Shown piece after piece: positions 58,701 to 62,485 of a stretch of DNA of 64,000 nt. Under the pieces are notes generated by a model, which was given only the letters and a program-made list of their open reading frames with translations, searched no databases and had not been told where the DNA came from. Position numbers and translations under genes: made by a program. The first letter of the stretch is position 1, and the number at the start of each line of letters is the position of its first letter. Source of the DNA: Cryptomeria japonica (lineage: Eukaryota > Streptophyta > Pinopsida > Cupressales > Cupressaceae); assembly GCF_030272615.1 (NCBI RefSeq), contig NC_081410.1:141449349-141513348 (forward strand), in the 5' to 3' direction.

Positions 58701-61616
58701 AATCAAAGGCTTTTTATGAATTTTGGGTCCATAATTCTTGATAGTTGGGTACATAAGAGCACTTAATTGCATGATTTCATCATAACAAACTGCCTGGACT
58801 GCATCTCCTGTAAGGGAACATTTCCGAGACTTGGGGACTTGGGGGGAACATCCACTCATAGAACCACTACTTCCGCCACCTCTCTCGGGAACGCCACCGG
58901 GTCACTTGCTATATGGCACATGCCATTACATACTAATTGCAACCTTTAACTTGGTCAAAAGTAGTTGGCCTTTCATTGGGCACACACAAAGATGCTATAT
59001 TGCAGATTTTGCCTTGAATGTTTCAATTCACCTCTATTTTAATATCAGCACCACTCCCCCACCACCTCTCCCCCATCGCCGCTCCACTGCCATCTCCCTG
59101 TTGTCCCCAAATTTAGGCCCTTGGCCCCCAAAACCTGTCCTTGCATCCCCCATCCCCCCGCTAGGAAACTCCGCGGAACTATGGGTTAAAGTTACTTCCT
59201 ATGGGAAAACATTCGAAGAAAAAGAGATGTAATTTCAACTGCAGTTCATGTAATTGATCTGGCAGTAGTGAAACTTCATGTTACACACTCTTCATCAACT
59301 CTGTTGCCCAAGGGGTAAGGAACTAGCATGGCAATCCTCCACTTCACTGCTCAATCTTTGTCCATCATCAAGTGGTCAAAAGGCTGTCTAGGGAAATCTG
59401 ATTTATGTACTTTGTCATTAAAAGGGTCCACGTTTAGGCTATGTCCAACTTTACACAATGAGTTTTAATTTATTGTTTTTAGAATTATATAATTCAATAA
59501 AGAGTGCCAAGATATTTATGTACCAAGAACATGCAAAATGCACTTAAGGCTTTGATTGATGTAAAAGGGGGATTATTTTCAGGCAAGCAATTTCACCACA
59601 CAATGTAAGAAATAGACTGGAGAAAGTTGTAATGAAAAGATTATTAAGTTTAATTAGTAGCGTGCAGTTTTAGGAAAAGAAATAGGCTCTCCAAGAGCTG
59701 CTAGGTTTTCAAAATGACATTATGGATTTCAGTGTTATTCATCAGTGGAAATGATAATTTTCTTTTTACAAAATCTGATTTTCATCTTGTAAAGTGGAAA
59801 CTTAATCAAGCCCAATAACCATATTAGTTGCATCTCACGTTTTCTCTCTTCCGTACTTTGTCACGCTAGGATTTGAAACTTGGATCTTTGTACTACCCAC
59901 AAGTTGCTGAATTTGATATATGAAGACTTTGCATTTTTATGAGATTTTGGCTGCTCCATTGTCACTGAAAACTCTTCTGAAGTGAACTAAATGCAAATAA
60001 GATTAACACCTTCAATTGATATTAGAGAGAAGAGTTTCAAGACAATTCTTTTATTTTTACTCGGTCAACTAGGTGTTCCTCTATGCATTTAGTTCACTTG
60101 AGGTTTTTCTCTTTTCCTTTTCCCTTTTCTCATCTTTTTACTTCCCTACTTCTTATGTGCTTTCTGGTAAAAAGCACGCAAAAATACAAAACCATCCTCG
60201 TACAAGGGAACTGCCCCTCTCAAACTCAGAGATAAATCACTTTGTTGGTGATATTCCCACAAACTGTTACAGTGCTGGCTGATGTACAATGGGCAAATCA
60301 CATGCATAATTTCTGACCAATAGAAGTGATGAGTAAAAACAGTAACAAATTTGTAATAAGGAGCTCATAAAAACTCAAAGAAAAAAAAACTCTTTTCCTC
60401 CAAAGGAAACGAAATTATGCGGTTTCAAGTTTATTTCCCTTTTCAATGCCAATTTCTATTTTGAATATTTTATTTGTACTACGAAGAATATGTAATGCAA
60501 AAACCCTAGGTTTTACCAAAAAAAATATATTTAGGTTACACTGCTTCATTTACTTTGTTAATAATGCCAAAAATTATTTTTTATAATACTATAATCCTAT
60601 GCCATCGCTGAAAATAAAAACATTATTCAAAAAAAATTCTACCCTATGGCATCCATGTATGTTTACAAACCAAAGAGGATGGAACTTGACGACTTCCTCA
60701 GATGATTAAAAAAATAACTTCCTTCTAGAAGAAATAAAGTAGTGCAGTTTCAGTTTCCTCCCATTTAATCACCAACATTTGTTTTGAAATTTTAAAATTA
60801 TAACTGAGCTATGAAGAACTTGCAAACATATACACAAGAAAACCCTAAATTTTTTAAAGAGTGAGAAAAAAGCTTTAATCACGTGCTACTCCAATTACTT
60901 TTACCACAATGTATGTAGAAAAAAACAATTTACATATTTATAGGCCTAAAATCACTAGTATGTGCTCAATTCATATTCTGAGGGTTTCGAACTTTCGATT
61001 AATCTACAAATGCCAGCTCAATAGAGGAAATACAACTTTGTACAGAGAACAAAATTAACTATTACAAAGTAGAAGACTTGTAACCTAAACTATGACTGGA
61101 AAGTGCTGAATTTAAATTCTGAGGGTTTCGGTGCAAATATTGTTCCCAGCCAAGCCAATAGAGTAGAAGCAACCCAACCATTCAATAACTTCAAAATATA
61201 TTCAACATATAAAACCCCACACACCGTTTCAATTCTGAGGGAGGTTTTAATACACAGTTTACTGACAACAAGTGAATTAAATAGAGGAAACCAAACAATA
61301 TGGAAAATTCTGTAAAAATCCAACGACAAAAAATGAATTCTTTTAAAATAATAAGAAAAAAACTAGAAGAAAAGTAAGCTACAACATACTCGGCTAAATA
61401 TTTCCGCACGGAACTAAAAGGCGCCGTCTGCAGATCGGGCAAATGAGCCACAAACTCTTGTAACAAAGCGGGGTCCCTCTCCCTTTGAAGTAGCAAAATG
61501 TCCTTGACGTGTTTAAGGGATTCGATCCTTGGACCTGCTTCTGCATGATTTTCAGCAACGTTTAGCAGAGAGAGTAGATGGGAGTTCTTCCCCGCCATCA
61601 TTCCCACCATTTCCAT
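3410..61616 (-). CDS. ESP4: Symplekin/Pta1-like pre-mRNA 3'-end processing scaffold (ESP4-like), 5' part of a split gene
   Basis: Symplekin is a nuclear HEAT-repeat scaffold that joins CPSF, CstF and the Ssu72 phosphatase during cleavage and polyadenylation; the Arabidopsis member is ESP4. Seen here: ten minus-strand exons (61390-61616, 47006-46847, 29893-29801, 29704-29590, 29408-29240, 15957-15783, 13262-13134, 12968-12336, 12181-11579, 3478-3410) with GT-AG junctions and matching phases, giving 791 open codons. Residues 1 to about 356 look like the conserved N-terminal helical-repeat domain, with AIAKKRPALCGRIMPVLL (exon 6) and KCTHHGAMPWRDRL across exons 6/7. Residues from about 357 are low-complexity Ser/Thr-rich with DPRR repeats. 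Exon 10 carries LQKHIVADYQNHK, which fits the segment before the family's next helical block. Plant family members are roughly 1300-1470 residues, so the C-terminal half should lie left of the window. The start is chosen because an in-frame TAG lies two codons upstream. The family call is firm. The symbol is less firm, since plants also have a second symplekin-like gene. Confidence 0.9.
4411..4545. repeat. Diverged two-copy tandem repeat, about 70 bp unit
   Basis: Two adjacent copies share 'aaatttgtgctgctaat' and 'aatgtaaatgtac' followed by 'aatttaaatat'. The first covers about 4411-4475 and the second about 4482-4545. Small indels separate them. Confidence 0.7.
6184..6420 (+). mobile_element. 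tRNA-derived SINE-like element, partial dimer
   Basis: A pol III A-box-like string TGGCAGCTGGT (6186-6196) is followed 45 bp later by a near-perfect B box GGTTCGACTCC (6231-6241). At 6399 the A-box region starts again (GTGGCAGCTGGTCTGTGTTA), about 214 bp after the first, suggesting a head-to-tail dimer whose second monomer is truncated or diverged. No tRNA cloverleaf is preserved. The open frame at 6266-6574 is incidental. Confidence 0.5.
8567..8687. repeat. Tandem repeat, three copies of a 38-bp unit
   Basis: Units at 8567-8604 and 8605-8642 are identical as read. The third (8643-8687) carries a 7-bp internal duplication and one substitution. Each unit starts 'gtaaacaagttaatttgatg'. Confidence 0.9.
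9500..9960 (-). mobile_element. LINE (L1-type) reverse transcriptase relic
   Basis: The minus-strand frame reads LRASKVADYEVLQFEFI, PLATLFNELACFGFPQS, then after a stop HIIHPIDKFGN and GSIMIGYAFAKLYVLVLD. The order matches the finger/palm region of plant L1 reverse transcriptases (KA..ADYEG.QFE; NYRTIM.GH..AKLY). Stops after FPQS and after VLDI show it is dead. The catalytic YxDD region is absent. Confidence 0.72.
11579..12181 (-). CDS. ESP4: Symplekin exon 9 (residues 568-768)
   Basis: The exon opens DPRRMDPRRMAIPVGV, directly continuing the DPRR repeat that ends exon 8. An acidic Ser/Thr/Val-rich linker follows, then a helix with LTEEQQAFLSKMAFTRI, and RRALLALLVAQ at CAG|GTAAAG. It is 603 bp and in phase 0. 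The open plus-strand frames over this exon are shadows. Confidence 0.9.
12182..13133 (-). other. Short introns 7 and 8 (12969-13133; 12182-12335)
   Basis: Intron 8 (154 bp) and intron 7 (165 bp) have GT-AG ends and AT-rich bodies. They flank exon 8, whose coordinates are given separately. Exons 7 to 9 therefore form a compact block, unlike the rest of the gene. Intron 8 falls exactly between two DPRR repeat units. Confidence 0.88.
12336..12968 (-). CDS. ESP4: Symplekin exon 8 (residues 357-567)
   Basis: The acceptor TTTATCAG|GAA gives EERSAMSLYGVETVKKRP, with a basic patch GKRLRS that could be a nuclear localisation signal (inference). A short helical region around MNPVQQMITMIGALL follows, then a long Ser/Thr/Gln-rich linker ending VRRDPRR at AGG|GTATGT. 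The exon is 633 bp. Confidence 0.9.
13134..13262 (-). CDS. ESP4: Symplekin exon 7 (residues 314-356)
   Basis: The acceptor ATATGCAG|TGG gives WRDRLLTALRAMNAGEVAEQ, then a basic helix ending SRDPRFTK at AAG|GTGACT. The exon is 129 bp, in phase 0 at both ends. Confidence 0.92.
13263..15782 (-). other. Intron 6 (2.5 kb)
   Basis: AT-rich. It contains a 7-bp microsatellite at 14801-14834 and a loosely repeated stretch around 13790-14080, where phrases near 'cattataaacattgtaac..aataaacct' recur. No coding signal was seen. Confidence 0.8.
14801..14834. repeat. 7-bp microsatellite (GTGGCAA)4.9
   Basis: Almost five perfect head-to-tail copies of GTGGCAA lie in intron 6. Confidence 0.95.
15783..15957 (-). 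CDS. ESP4: Symplekin exon 6 (residues 255-313)
   Basis: The exon begins by completing Ser-255, then LAAIAKKRPALCGRIMPVLL, one of the best conserved stretches of plant symplekins. It ends KCTHHGAMP at CCG|GTATGA, phase 0. It is 175 bp and lies 13.3 kb downstream of exon 5. Confidence 0.93.
17018..17445. repeat. 214-bp tandem duplication
   Basis: Copy 1 spans 17018-17231 and copy 2 spans 17232-17445. The copies differ by only a few substitutions and a 1-bp indel as read. Each begins 'cacatga' and ends 'accatttaagtc'. The high identity suggests a recent event. Confidence 0.92.
18808..21647 (+). mobile_element. Ty1/copia-type LTR candidate, probably interrupted
   Basis: The right edge is well supported: a C-tract, then 'gtttaaca', immediately followed by a primer-binding site (21648 onward). 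The left edge is placed at TGTTGG (18808) because the second LTR candidate (32411) also starts TGTTGG and shares 'ttgtcattgatgtca' shortly after. At 2.8 kb it is too long for a typical copia LTR, so the GC-richer stretch at 19862-20760 is probably an insertion. Boundaries are tentative on the left. Confidence 0.5.
19862..20760. mobile_element. GC-richer retroelement-like insertion
   Basis: It begins near TGTAATGTCCCC, a start typical of some plant LTRs, and contains a C/T-rich block (20190-20560) with open frames on both strands that encode no known domain. It interrupts the copia LTR candidate. Neither a right edge nor a target duplication was found. Confidence 0.3.
21648..21661 (+). other. 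tRNA-iMet primer-binding site
   Basis: ATTGGTATCAGAGA matches the usual plant Ty1/copia site TGGTATCAGAGC with one change, just after the LTR end 'aaca'. No intact gag was seen downstream. Confidence 0.7.
21662..23230. other. Unclassified region after the copia PBS
   Basis: Degenerate sequence that could be decayed copia interior. Open frames at 21883-22152 (plus) and 22501-22854 (minus) show no recognised domain. Confidence 0.3.
23236..23330. mobile_element. GC-rich transposon-terminus-like island 1
   Basis: Contains the string CCCCCAGCCATCCC, shared with the island at 28860, near the 3' side of hAT relic A. It is probably a terminal or subterminal region of the same element family. Confidence 0.4.
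23560..23660. repeat. Imperfect GGATAC/GGATAT hexamer repeat
   Basis: About ten degenerate copies of GGATAY lie close to the 3' end of hAT relic A. They could be subterminal transposase-binding repeats (inference) or simple low-complexity DNA. Confidence 0.5.
23850..26030 (-). pseudogene. hAT-type transposase relic A (BED finger / DUF659 / hAT dimerisation)
   Basis: Read on the minus strand from 26030 down: a BED-finger remnant (GHLCHITWKGC), a DUF659-like block (25275-25490: MCPKRAMFLKAMESK and IAGIAKVCRAAG), the segment TTPLQVLAYALNLECY (24480-24728) and a dimerisation-like end with AKDFVYVHANLLLL near 24150. Family proteins run about 600-750 residues in one or few exons. Here stops and frame breaks separate every block, so it is a pseudogene. 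It is related to relics B and C, but diverged from them. Confidence 0.8.
26183..26206. repeat. (TA)n microsatellite
   Basis: Eleven to twelve perfect TA units, followed by a GC-richer stretch (26215-26560) that carries no recognised coding signal. Confidence 0.95.
27166..27370. mobile_element. GC-rich island 2 built of GGGGAC/GTCCCC words
   Basis: About 200 bp of very GC-rich sequence in an AT-rich intron. It carries repeated GGGGACG and CGTCCCC words in both orientations, so it can fold back on itself. This is typical of plant hAT-like subterminal regions. Open frames in it are compositional artefacts. Confidence 0.5.
27874..28712. repeat. Short tandem repeat split by the hAT derivative
   Basis: A unit of about 40 bp containing 'attgacaatgaatt' and 'aattatgaatg' occurs before (two starts, at about 27876 and 27913) and after (28668-28706) the inserted element. 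The insertion therefore landed inside an existing short tandem repeat. Confidence 0.7.
27929..28658 (+). mobile_element. Internally deleted hAT element with 8-bp target duplication
   Basis: Ends are CTAGGTTACCGG on the left and the inverted CTAGGCTGCCAG on the right (9 of 12 match). Both are flanked by a perfect 8-bp direct repeat ATGAATTC (27921-27928 and 28659-28666), the target-site size of hAT elements. The interior retains transposase-tail-like acidic coding on the plus strand (DLDAFISQLVAFDDSDS near 28280 and ENPFDDQ near 28440), resembling the LDPFDD end of hAT relic B, and a (GGCATT)4 run at 28360. Everything else of the transposase is lost, so it is non-autonomous. Confidence 0.82.
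28860..28975. mobile_element. GC-rich transposon-terminus-like island 3
   Basis: Contains CCCCCAGCCATCCC (also in the 23.3-kb island) and ends, in inverted orientation, with GAGTTTCCAGGACGAGGATGG. That resembles the inverted right end of the 58.8-59.2 kb insertion (GAGTTTCC..GGGGGGATGG). Confidence 0.45.
29240..29408 (-). CDS. ESP4: Symplekin exon 5 (residues 199-255)
   Basis: The acceptor AAAGCAG|GC completes Gly-199 and gives KSRSFNISSLVGERPFLD, then a helix ending SVVIVLIN. The donor is ACAG|GTACAT, leaving two bases of Ser-255. The exon is 169 bp. Confidence 0.9.
29409..29800 (-). other. Short introns 3 and 4 (29705-29800; 29409-29589)
   Basis: Introns of 96 and 181 bp with GT-AG ends separate exons 3, 4 and 5 into a second compact block. 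Intron 3 has a T-rich stretch on the minus strand after the GTAAGT donor. Confidence 0.88.
29590..29704 (-). CDS. ESP4: Symplekin exon 4 (residues 161-199)
   Basis: The acceptor CCTGCAG|CC opens PGSDGVKLLAVKFVEITILL, which matches the conserved 'GVKL..KF.E..ILL' helix of the family. The donor is GATG|GTATAA and leaves one base of Gly-199. The exon is 115 bp, separated from exon 3 by only 96 bp. Confidence 0.9.
29801..29893 (-). CDS. ESP4: Symplekin exon 3 (residues 130-160)
   Basis: The 93-bp exon is in phase 0 at both ends. It encodes VSYSGKLDKWLEDLW followed by MVKFKDAVYPFAFQ. The donor is CAG|GTAAGT. A nearer AG (TTATTCAG) would break the frame, so the acceptor at AATCTAG|GTTAG was chosen. 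Confidence 0.88.
30442..31383. mobile_element. 942-bp non-autonomous TIR element (hAT-type) with perfect 8-bp target duplication
   Basis: Perfect 10-bp terminal inverted repeats (CTAAGTCACA ... TGTGACTTAG) are flanked on both sides by the identical 8-mer CCTATATC (30434-30441 and 31384-31391). Just inside, both ends repeat AGGTTCGAATT in inverted orientation and are rich in AAATTCG. The middle (30540-30905) is an AT-rich tandem-like array, and the right third is GC-richer with an open frame (30949-31224) that matches no domain. The 8-bp duplication points to hAT; the TIR sequence itself was not recognised as a known family. Confidence 0.88.
31392..31612. repeat. TA/CATA microsatellite tract
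   Basis: About 220 bp of interrupted (TA)n, (CATA)n and (GA)n runs directly beside the 942-bp element. Open frames rich in Tyr and Ile come from the repeat. Confidence 0.92.
31616..32240 (+). mobile_element. LINE 3' end with RNase H domain relic
   Basis: The plus strand reads VKWLAAPSGRLELNFDDAS, then, after a frame shift near 31885, NPGEASIGCVMRDDKGNLLW and ISRKASRATDNEA. A second shift leads to FSIKQIYREANKVANFLANH. This is the order of the plant L1 RNase H (RVT_3) domain: NFDGAS.GNPG, IRD..G, E, and the C-terminal REAN..AD.LA. The first catalytic Asp is kept (NFDDAS). The element ends near 32240 without a clear poly(A). Confidence 0.8.
32411..33940 (+). mobile_element. Ty1/copia-type LTR candidate (about 1.5 kb)
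   Basis: It starts TGTTGG and ends '...ctattcatca' just before a decayed primer-binding site (33941, TTGAGTTATCAGACGG against TTGGTATCAGAGC). As in the 21.6-kb LTR, a C-tract with 'ctgattca' precedes the end. Two blocks of short iterated words are inside: AACCGGTA-like words (32500-32760) and TAACAGG-like words (33290-33530). Neither coding interior nor partner LTR is attached. Confidence 0.55.
33290..33530 (+). repeat. Iterated TAACAGG-type motif inside the LTR
   Basis: About 14 variants of 'CTTTAACMRGGT' / 'CCTAACAGRRCC' lie in 240 bp, several forming small palindromes such as GGCTCCTAACAGAGC. Confidence 0.7.
34090..34674 (+). pseudogene. Unrecognised ORF relic, about 195 codons with two stops
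   Basis: One frame runs from about 34090 to the TAA at 34672, interrupted only by TGA at 34216 and 34366. It contains WFSLQMVARKHFGVRCKCIE, IGEQRLASGHIHVGVILEI and, in the last 93 codons, MKKKQKVVEALDLFKEGLEK. The last segment is helical and charged. A 3'-UTR-like stretch with a CTACCCC/GGGGTAG hairpin and a (TA)n tail follow, suggesting the 3' end of a retroposed gene or LINE. No family was recognised and no function is proposed. Confidence 0.45.
34696..34755 (+). repeat. Hairpin and (TA)n tail after the unrecognised ORF
   Basis: GCTACCCCCTGGGGTAGT (about 34700-34717) is a near-perfect inverted repeat. It is followed by 16 TA units (34724-34755), the layout of a retroelement 3' end with a simple-repeat tail. 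Confidence 0.6.
34756..35290. repeat. 221-bp tandem repeat, about 2.3 copies
   Basis: The phrase 'gggcataaaaccctttctcct' and variants recur at about 34757, 34932, 34979 and 35152. The first and third, and the second and fourth, are 221-222 bp apart, so the unit carries the phrase twice. 'gacttttgaatttcatga' recurs at the same spacing. Confidence 0.8.
35760..39120 (-). mobile_element. hAT transposon B with degraded transposase
   Basis: A 3.36-kb unit bounded by imperfect inverted ends that both start GAGTTAC and share TTCGKGGTC. No matching 8-bp target duplication was seen. The minus strand encodes a BED finger (38104-38358: RHHFCGPAGKGIKMCEGL), DUF659 (37656-37982: VVSPKGAMFLRAVGCEG; 37342-37653: VIT.NAKVCRAAG and HIFWTPCFVHSLNLVM) and a hAT dimerisation C-terminus (36117-36458: NRLASKRVEDFAYIHCNLRL), ending in the acidic tail DLDPFDD and TGA. 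A stop plus shift near 37654, and further breaks, kill it. It is the best preserved of the three hAT copies. Confidence 0.8.
39121..43100 (-). mobile_element. hAT transposon C relic, closely related to B and abutting it
   Basis: Its left part (39121-39350) is alignable with B's at 35870-36110 ('aaatacatttaata', 'acttcatcattgatcaatg'). Coding blocks on the minus strand are TPLHLLAYALSPKYYRVEIL (39973-40182) and LVRSPYCEEMVVSINSAPFG (41454-41714), with a decayed finger near 41870. The acidic C-terminus (near 39360-39480) has an in-frame stop, and a 27-bp segment is tandemly duplicated at 39498-39551. The 42.1-42.6 kb block is a later insertion. The right edge near 43.1 kb is a guess from similarity to B. 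Confidence 0.68.
42114..42620 (-). mobile_element. Purine/pyrimidine-asymmetric element, copy 1
   Basis: A roughly 500-bp block whose plus strand is strongly pyrimidine-rich (CTCCTCC words) and whose minus strand is GGAGGA-rich. Its minus-strand 3' end (GGGATGAGCCCCCC, then GTGGCCTCACTTGG) matches the end of the 49.8-50.4 kb copy. The long Ser/Pro or Gly/Glu open frames are compositional. It is inserted in hAT relic C. Confidence 0.55.
43270..43613. repeat. About 340-bp segment repeated at 45587-45960
   Basis: Shares with the later copy 'aaacaaaaaaaatctttca', 'aaaagagaca.ggatctt', 'aacaaacccacaca' and 'atcatcactta' in the same order. The two copies were probably adjacent before the retroposon inserted between them. 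Confidence 0.65.
43640..45560 (+). mobile_element. 1.9-kb non-autonomous retroposon with hairpin-unit array and long target duplication
   Basis: Flanked by a 26-bp direct repeat (43614-43639 and 45561-45586; starts ACATTGGGTATTCT, 24 of 26 identical), the signature of target-primed retrotransposition. The 3' end is 'cttaatcaaaa', a short A-rich tail. The 5' part is GC-rich and carries the longest open frame (43744-44493, 249 codons), which is hydrophobic, shows no domain and probably does not encode a protein. From 44670 to 45548 there are about 12 units of the form GGGAGCC-(T/C-rich)-AAAACCC, and around 44445-44835 four copies of a CCTATAGAGGTGGAG-like word. No reverse transcriptase is present, so it would depend on a LINE in trans. 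Confidence 0.75.
44670..45548 (+). repeat. Array of about 12 GGG...AAAACCC self-complementary units
   Basis: Units near 44672, 44884, 44932, 44998, 45134, 45164, 45199, 45279, 45318, 45458, 45489 and 45519. Each has GGG(A/T/G)(G/T)CC or GGGTCCC, then 3-6 bases, then AAAACC(C). The arms pair to give small stems, such as GGGTTT with AAAACCC. Spacing is irregular (30-210 bp), unlike a satellite. Confidence 0.72.
45587..45960. repeat. Second copy of the 43.3-43.6 kb segment
   Basis: Same ordered phrases as the first copy, more diverged at its left end. The open frame at 45714-45935 is incidental. Confidence 0.65.
46847..47006 (-). CDS. ESP4: Symplekin exon 2 (residues 76-129)
   Basis: The acceptor CTACCTCTAG|G completes the split Glu codon and continues MIQEIGLKNMEHL, a helical repeat typical of symplekin. 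The exon ends VSLQ at CAG|GTATAT in phase 0. It is 160 bp and isolated between introns of 14.4 and 17.0 kb. Confidence 0.92.
49640..50410 (+). mobile_element. Purine/pyrimidine-asymmetric element, copy 2
   Basis: The plus strand is strongly purine-rich at 49960-50280 (GGAGGA, GGAGACA words). The 3' end near 50370-50402 (GGGGATGGAGTCCCCC, then GTGACCCCACTGG) aligns with the inverted end of copy 1 at 42.1 kb, and both copies carry a TTAATRC word nearby. A B-box-like GGTTCGAACC near 49724 may point to a pol III-type head. The open frames on the minus strand (Ser/Pro/Leu-rich) are compositional. Confidence 0.55.
51230..51423 (+). mobile_element. Right end of a Ty1/copia LTR
   Basis: The sequence ends 'attatttca' immediately before a perfect primer-binding site. 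A typical T-rich R/U5-like stretch with 'ttctccattcaaggagcctt' precedes it. The left edge was not identified. Confidence 0.6.
51424..51438 (+). other. Perfect copia tRNA-iMet primer-binding site
   Basis: TGGTATCAGAGCGGG is the standard plant copia site. An ATG follows at 51475 (ATGGCTAAA), the usual place for gag, but that frame stops after about 25 codons. Confidence 0.82.
51640..51840 (+). repeat. Iterated AATCACAG words with T-tracts
   Basis: About six variants of AAATCACAG/AATCACG are separated by T-tracts of 7-10 bases in the leader downstream of the copia PBS. The long open frames here come from TTT repetition. Confidence 0.6.
52026..53400 (+). mobile_element. LINE ORF1 relic (DUF4283 and CCHC knuckle)
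   Basis: ORF1 of plant L1 elements is an RNA-binding protein. Seen: DUF4283-like IAIFPSAKGWFLMTCESQSD (52490-52550) and LNPTTKTLSISPLWIRIANL (about 52627-52686), then after frame shifts LKIENGINMQQLSFKGVAL and a knuckle remnant GHLAVDCPIC (near 52892), then a polar C-terminal frame (53036-53377) with a KKKKK run. Several stops and shifts make it dead. No ORF2 follows; repeats begin at 53603. Confidence 0.78.
53603..55441. repeat. 922-bp tandem duplication
   Basis: Copy 1 (53603-54524) and copy 2 (54525-55441) both start GAAAAGAAGCATATCTTCCT and end near TTTGTACAATTCACTC. The copies keep the same order throughout, with scattered substitutions and small indels (roughly 90% identical by eye). 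No coding function was recognised. Confidence 0.9.
57930..58810. repeat. Two best preserved array units, about 490 bp apart
   Basis: Copy 1 (about 57930-58410) and copy 2 (about 58420-58810, resuming at about 59178-59260) share long stretches, such as 'tgaagcttttgattaatcta' and 'aaactgcctggactgcat'. Copy 2 is split by the GC-rich insertion. Confidence 0.8.
58815..59175. mobile_element. GC-rich non-autonomous insertion in repeat copy 2
   Basis: A roughly 360-bp block rich in CCCC/GGGG interrupts copy 2, where copy 1 is continuous. The ends look inverted: the left reads AACATTTCCGAGACTTGGGG and the inverted right reads GGAGTTTCCTAGCGGGGGG. It shares words with the 28.9-kb island. A target duplication could not be fixed. 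Confidence 0.55.
61390..61616 (-). CDS. ESP4: Symplekin exon 1 (residues 1-76)
   Basis: This exon encodes the start of the protein, with NSHLLSLL near the N-terminus and ending KYLAE. The ATG at 61616 has G at -3 and at +4, and an in-frame TAG sits at 61623-61625, so no longer N-terminus is possible without another exon. The donor is GA|GTATGT; two bases of the Glu-76 codon are left for exon 2. The exon is 227 bp. Confidence 0.9.
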
Positions 61617-62349
61617 CCCCCGCTAAAATGCTCGCCAAATGAAGTTGGAGAAGAATCTTTTTTCATTTATCGATGTCCCCAAATTTGGCATGCCCGCGAA
61701 AAGAATTAGCTCAGAACTGCCATTCGCCGGAAGACTTTCTCTTTTATTTTTCAAGAGCGTTGGATTGTTACGAGGGTTTGAATCCTGAGAAATTGTTATA
61801 CGAAGATGATAACGAGTCTCGCAAGTGTCCTTGTTCTTTCGAGCTTTGATTCGGCAGAATATAAACAATCGATAATAAAATTGGGGGAAGGATGTCGAGG
61901 GACTCTAATTTTGTGAGTTAGGCCCGCGATTTTTTTTTCATTTTTCCTTCAAGGAAACTACCTTTTACGGTCTAACTATAAAAGCTTGGAGAATATATAA
62001 CATCGGAATTTGAATCGAATCAAGGTGAAGCATTGACCAATTTAGAAAGAATCTTAATTCAAACGGAGTGTAGAAATGAAAAGTGCATATTTCTTATTTT
62101 TCATTTTGTTTTGTATTTGTTTAAAGTTTATTAATAGTCTTGGAGCATATAATTAAATATATTTGATTTAGCTGAATATGATCTTTCAAATTGTAAGTAT
62201 TTTATTTGTTTATATTTTCATGATATTATGTTGAAAGGTGTCCACAATCATAACACATATTTGTGTCAACAAAAACTATGCATGATTAAATTTGGTATTT
62301 TAATGGTTTCCAAATCTCCTTCACGTAGATATCTTAGATCATGAGATAG
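61617..62349 (-). promoter_or_regulatory. Candidate promoter and 5' leader of the symplekin gene
   Basis: This is the upstream flank of the minus-strand ATG. The first 250 bp are GC-richer than the introns and contain an upstream open frame (61623-61868). AT-rich TATA-like strings on the minus strand lie near 61975-62000 (TTATATATTC, TTTATAGT). No start site can be fixed from sequence. Beyond about 62050 the DNA is plain AT-rich. Confidence 0.4.
61623..61868 (-). other. Upstream ORF of 81 codons in the symplekin leader
   Basis: An ATG-started frame ends with TAG only six bases before, and in the same frame as, the main ATG. If the transcript starts upstream of 61868 this would be a uORF that could limit translation. 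The peptide matches nothing known, and the frame may be chance. Confidence 0.3.
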
Positions 62350-62485
62350 CGATGGTGTGTGATGATCTGTTGTGTTTAAGCTAGGGCACGATGGTGTGTG
62401 ATGATCTGTTGTGTGTGTGATGATCTATTGTGTTTAAGCTAGGGCACGATGGTGTGTGATGATCTGTTGTGTTTAAGCTAGGGCT
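62350..62485 (+). repeat. 39-bp tandem repeat upstream of LINE ORF1
   Basis: Three units (62350-62388, 62389-62446, 62447-62485) start CGATGGTGTGTGATGATCTG. The middle one has a 19-bp internal duplication. The array abuts an 8-bp perfect inverted repeat AGCTAGGG...CCCTAGCT (62476-62497). Confidence 0.88.

Larger units (their letters stand above)
56600..61340. repeat. Degenerate repeat array next to exon 1
   Basis: Two repeat themes alternate over 4.7 kb. Theme 1 ('ttgaaaac..', then 'catgtaaacatatac', then 'aaaaccctaaattttt') occurs near 56640, 57000, 57735, 60420 and 60745. Theme 2 ('aattctgaagcttttgattaatctac', 'gtacaaaatagacaaaat', 'accttcaattgatctac') occurs near 57935, 58425, 60020 (part), 60970 and 61105. 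It looks like an old tandem array broken by insertions. Confidence 0.6.
47007..61389 (-). other. Intron 1 (14.4 kb), transposon- and repeat-rich
   Basis: It holds a purine-rich element (49.8-50.4 kb), a copia LTR edge (51.4 kb), a LINE ORF1 relic (52.0-53.4 kb), a 922-bp tandem duplication, and a degenerate repeat array running up to exon 1. At 47007-49640 only AT-rich sequence was seen, apart from a small GC-richer patch near 48530-48680. At 55442-56600 nothing recognisable was seen. Confidence 0.8.
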
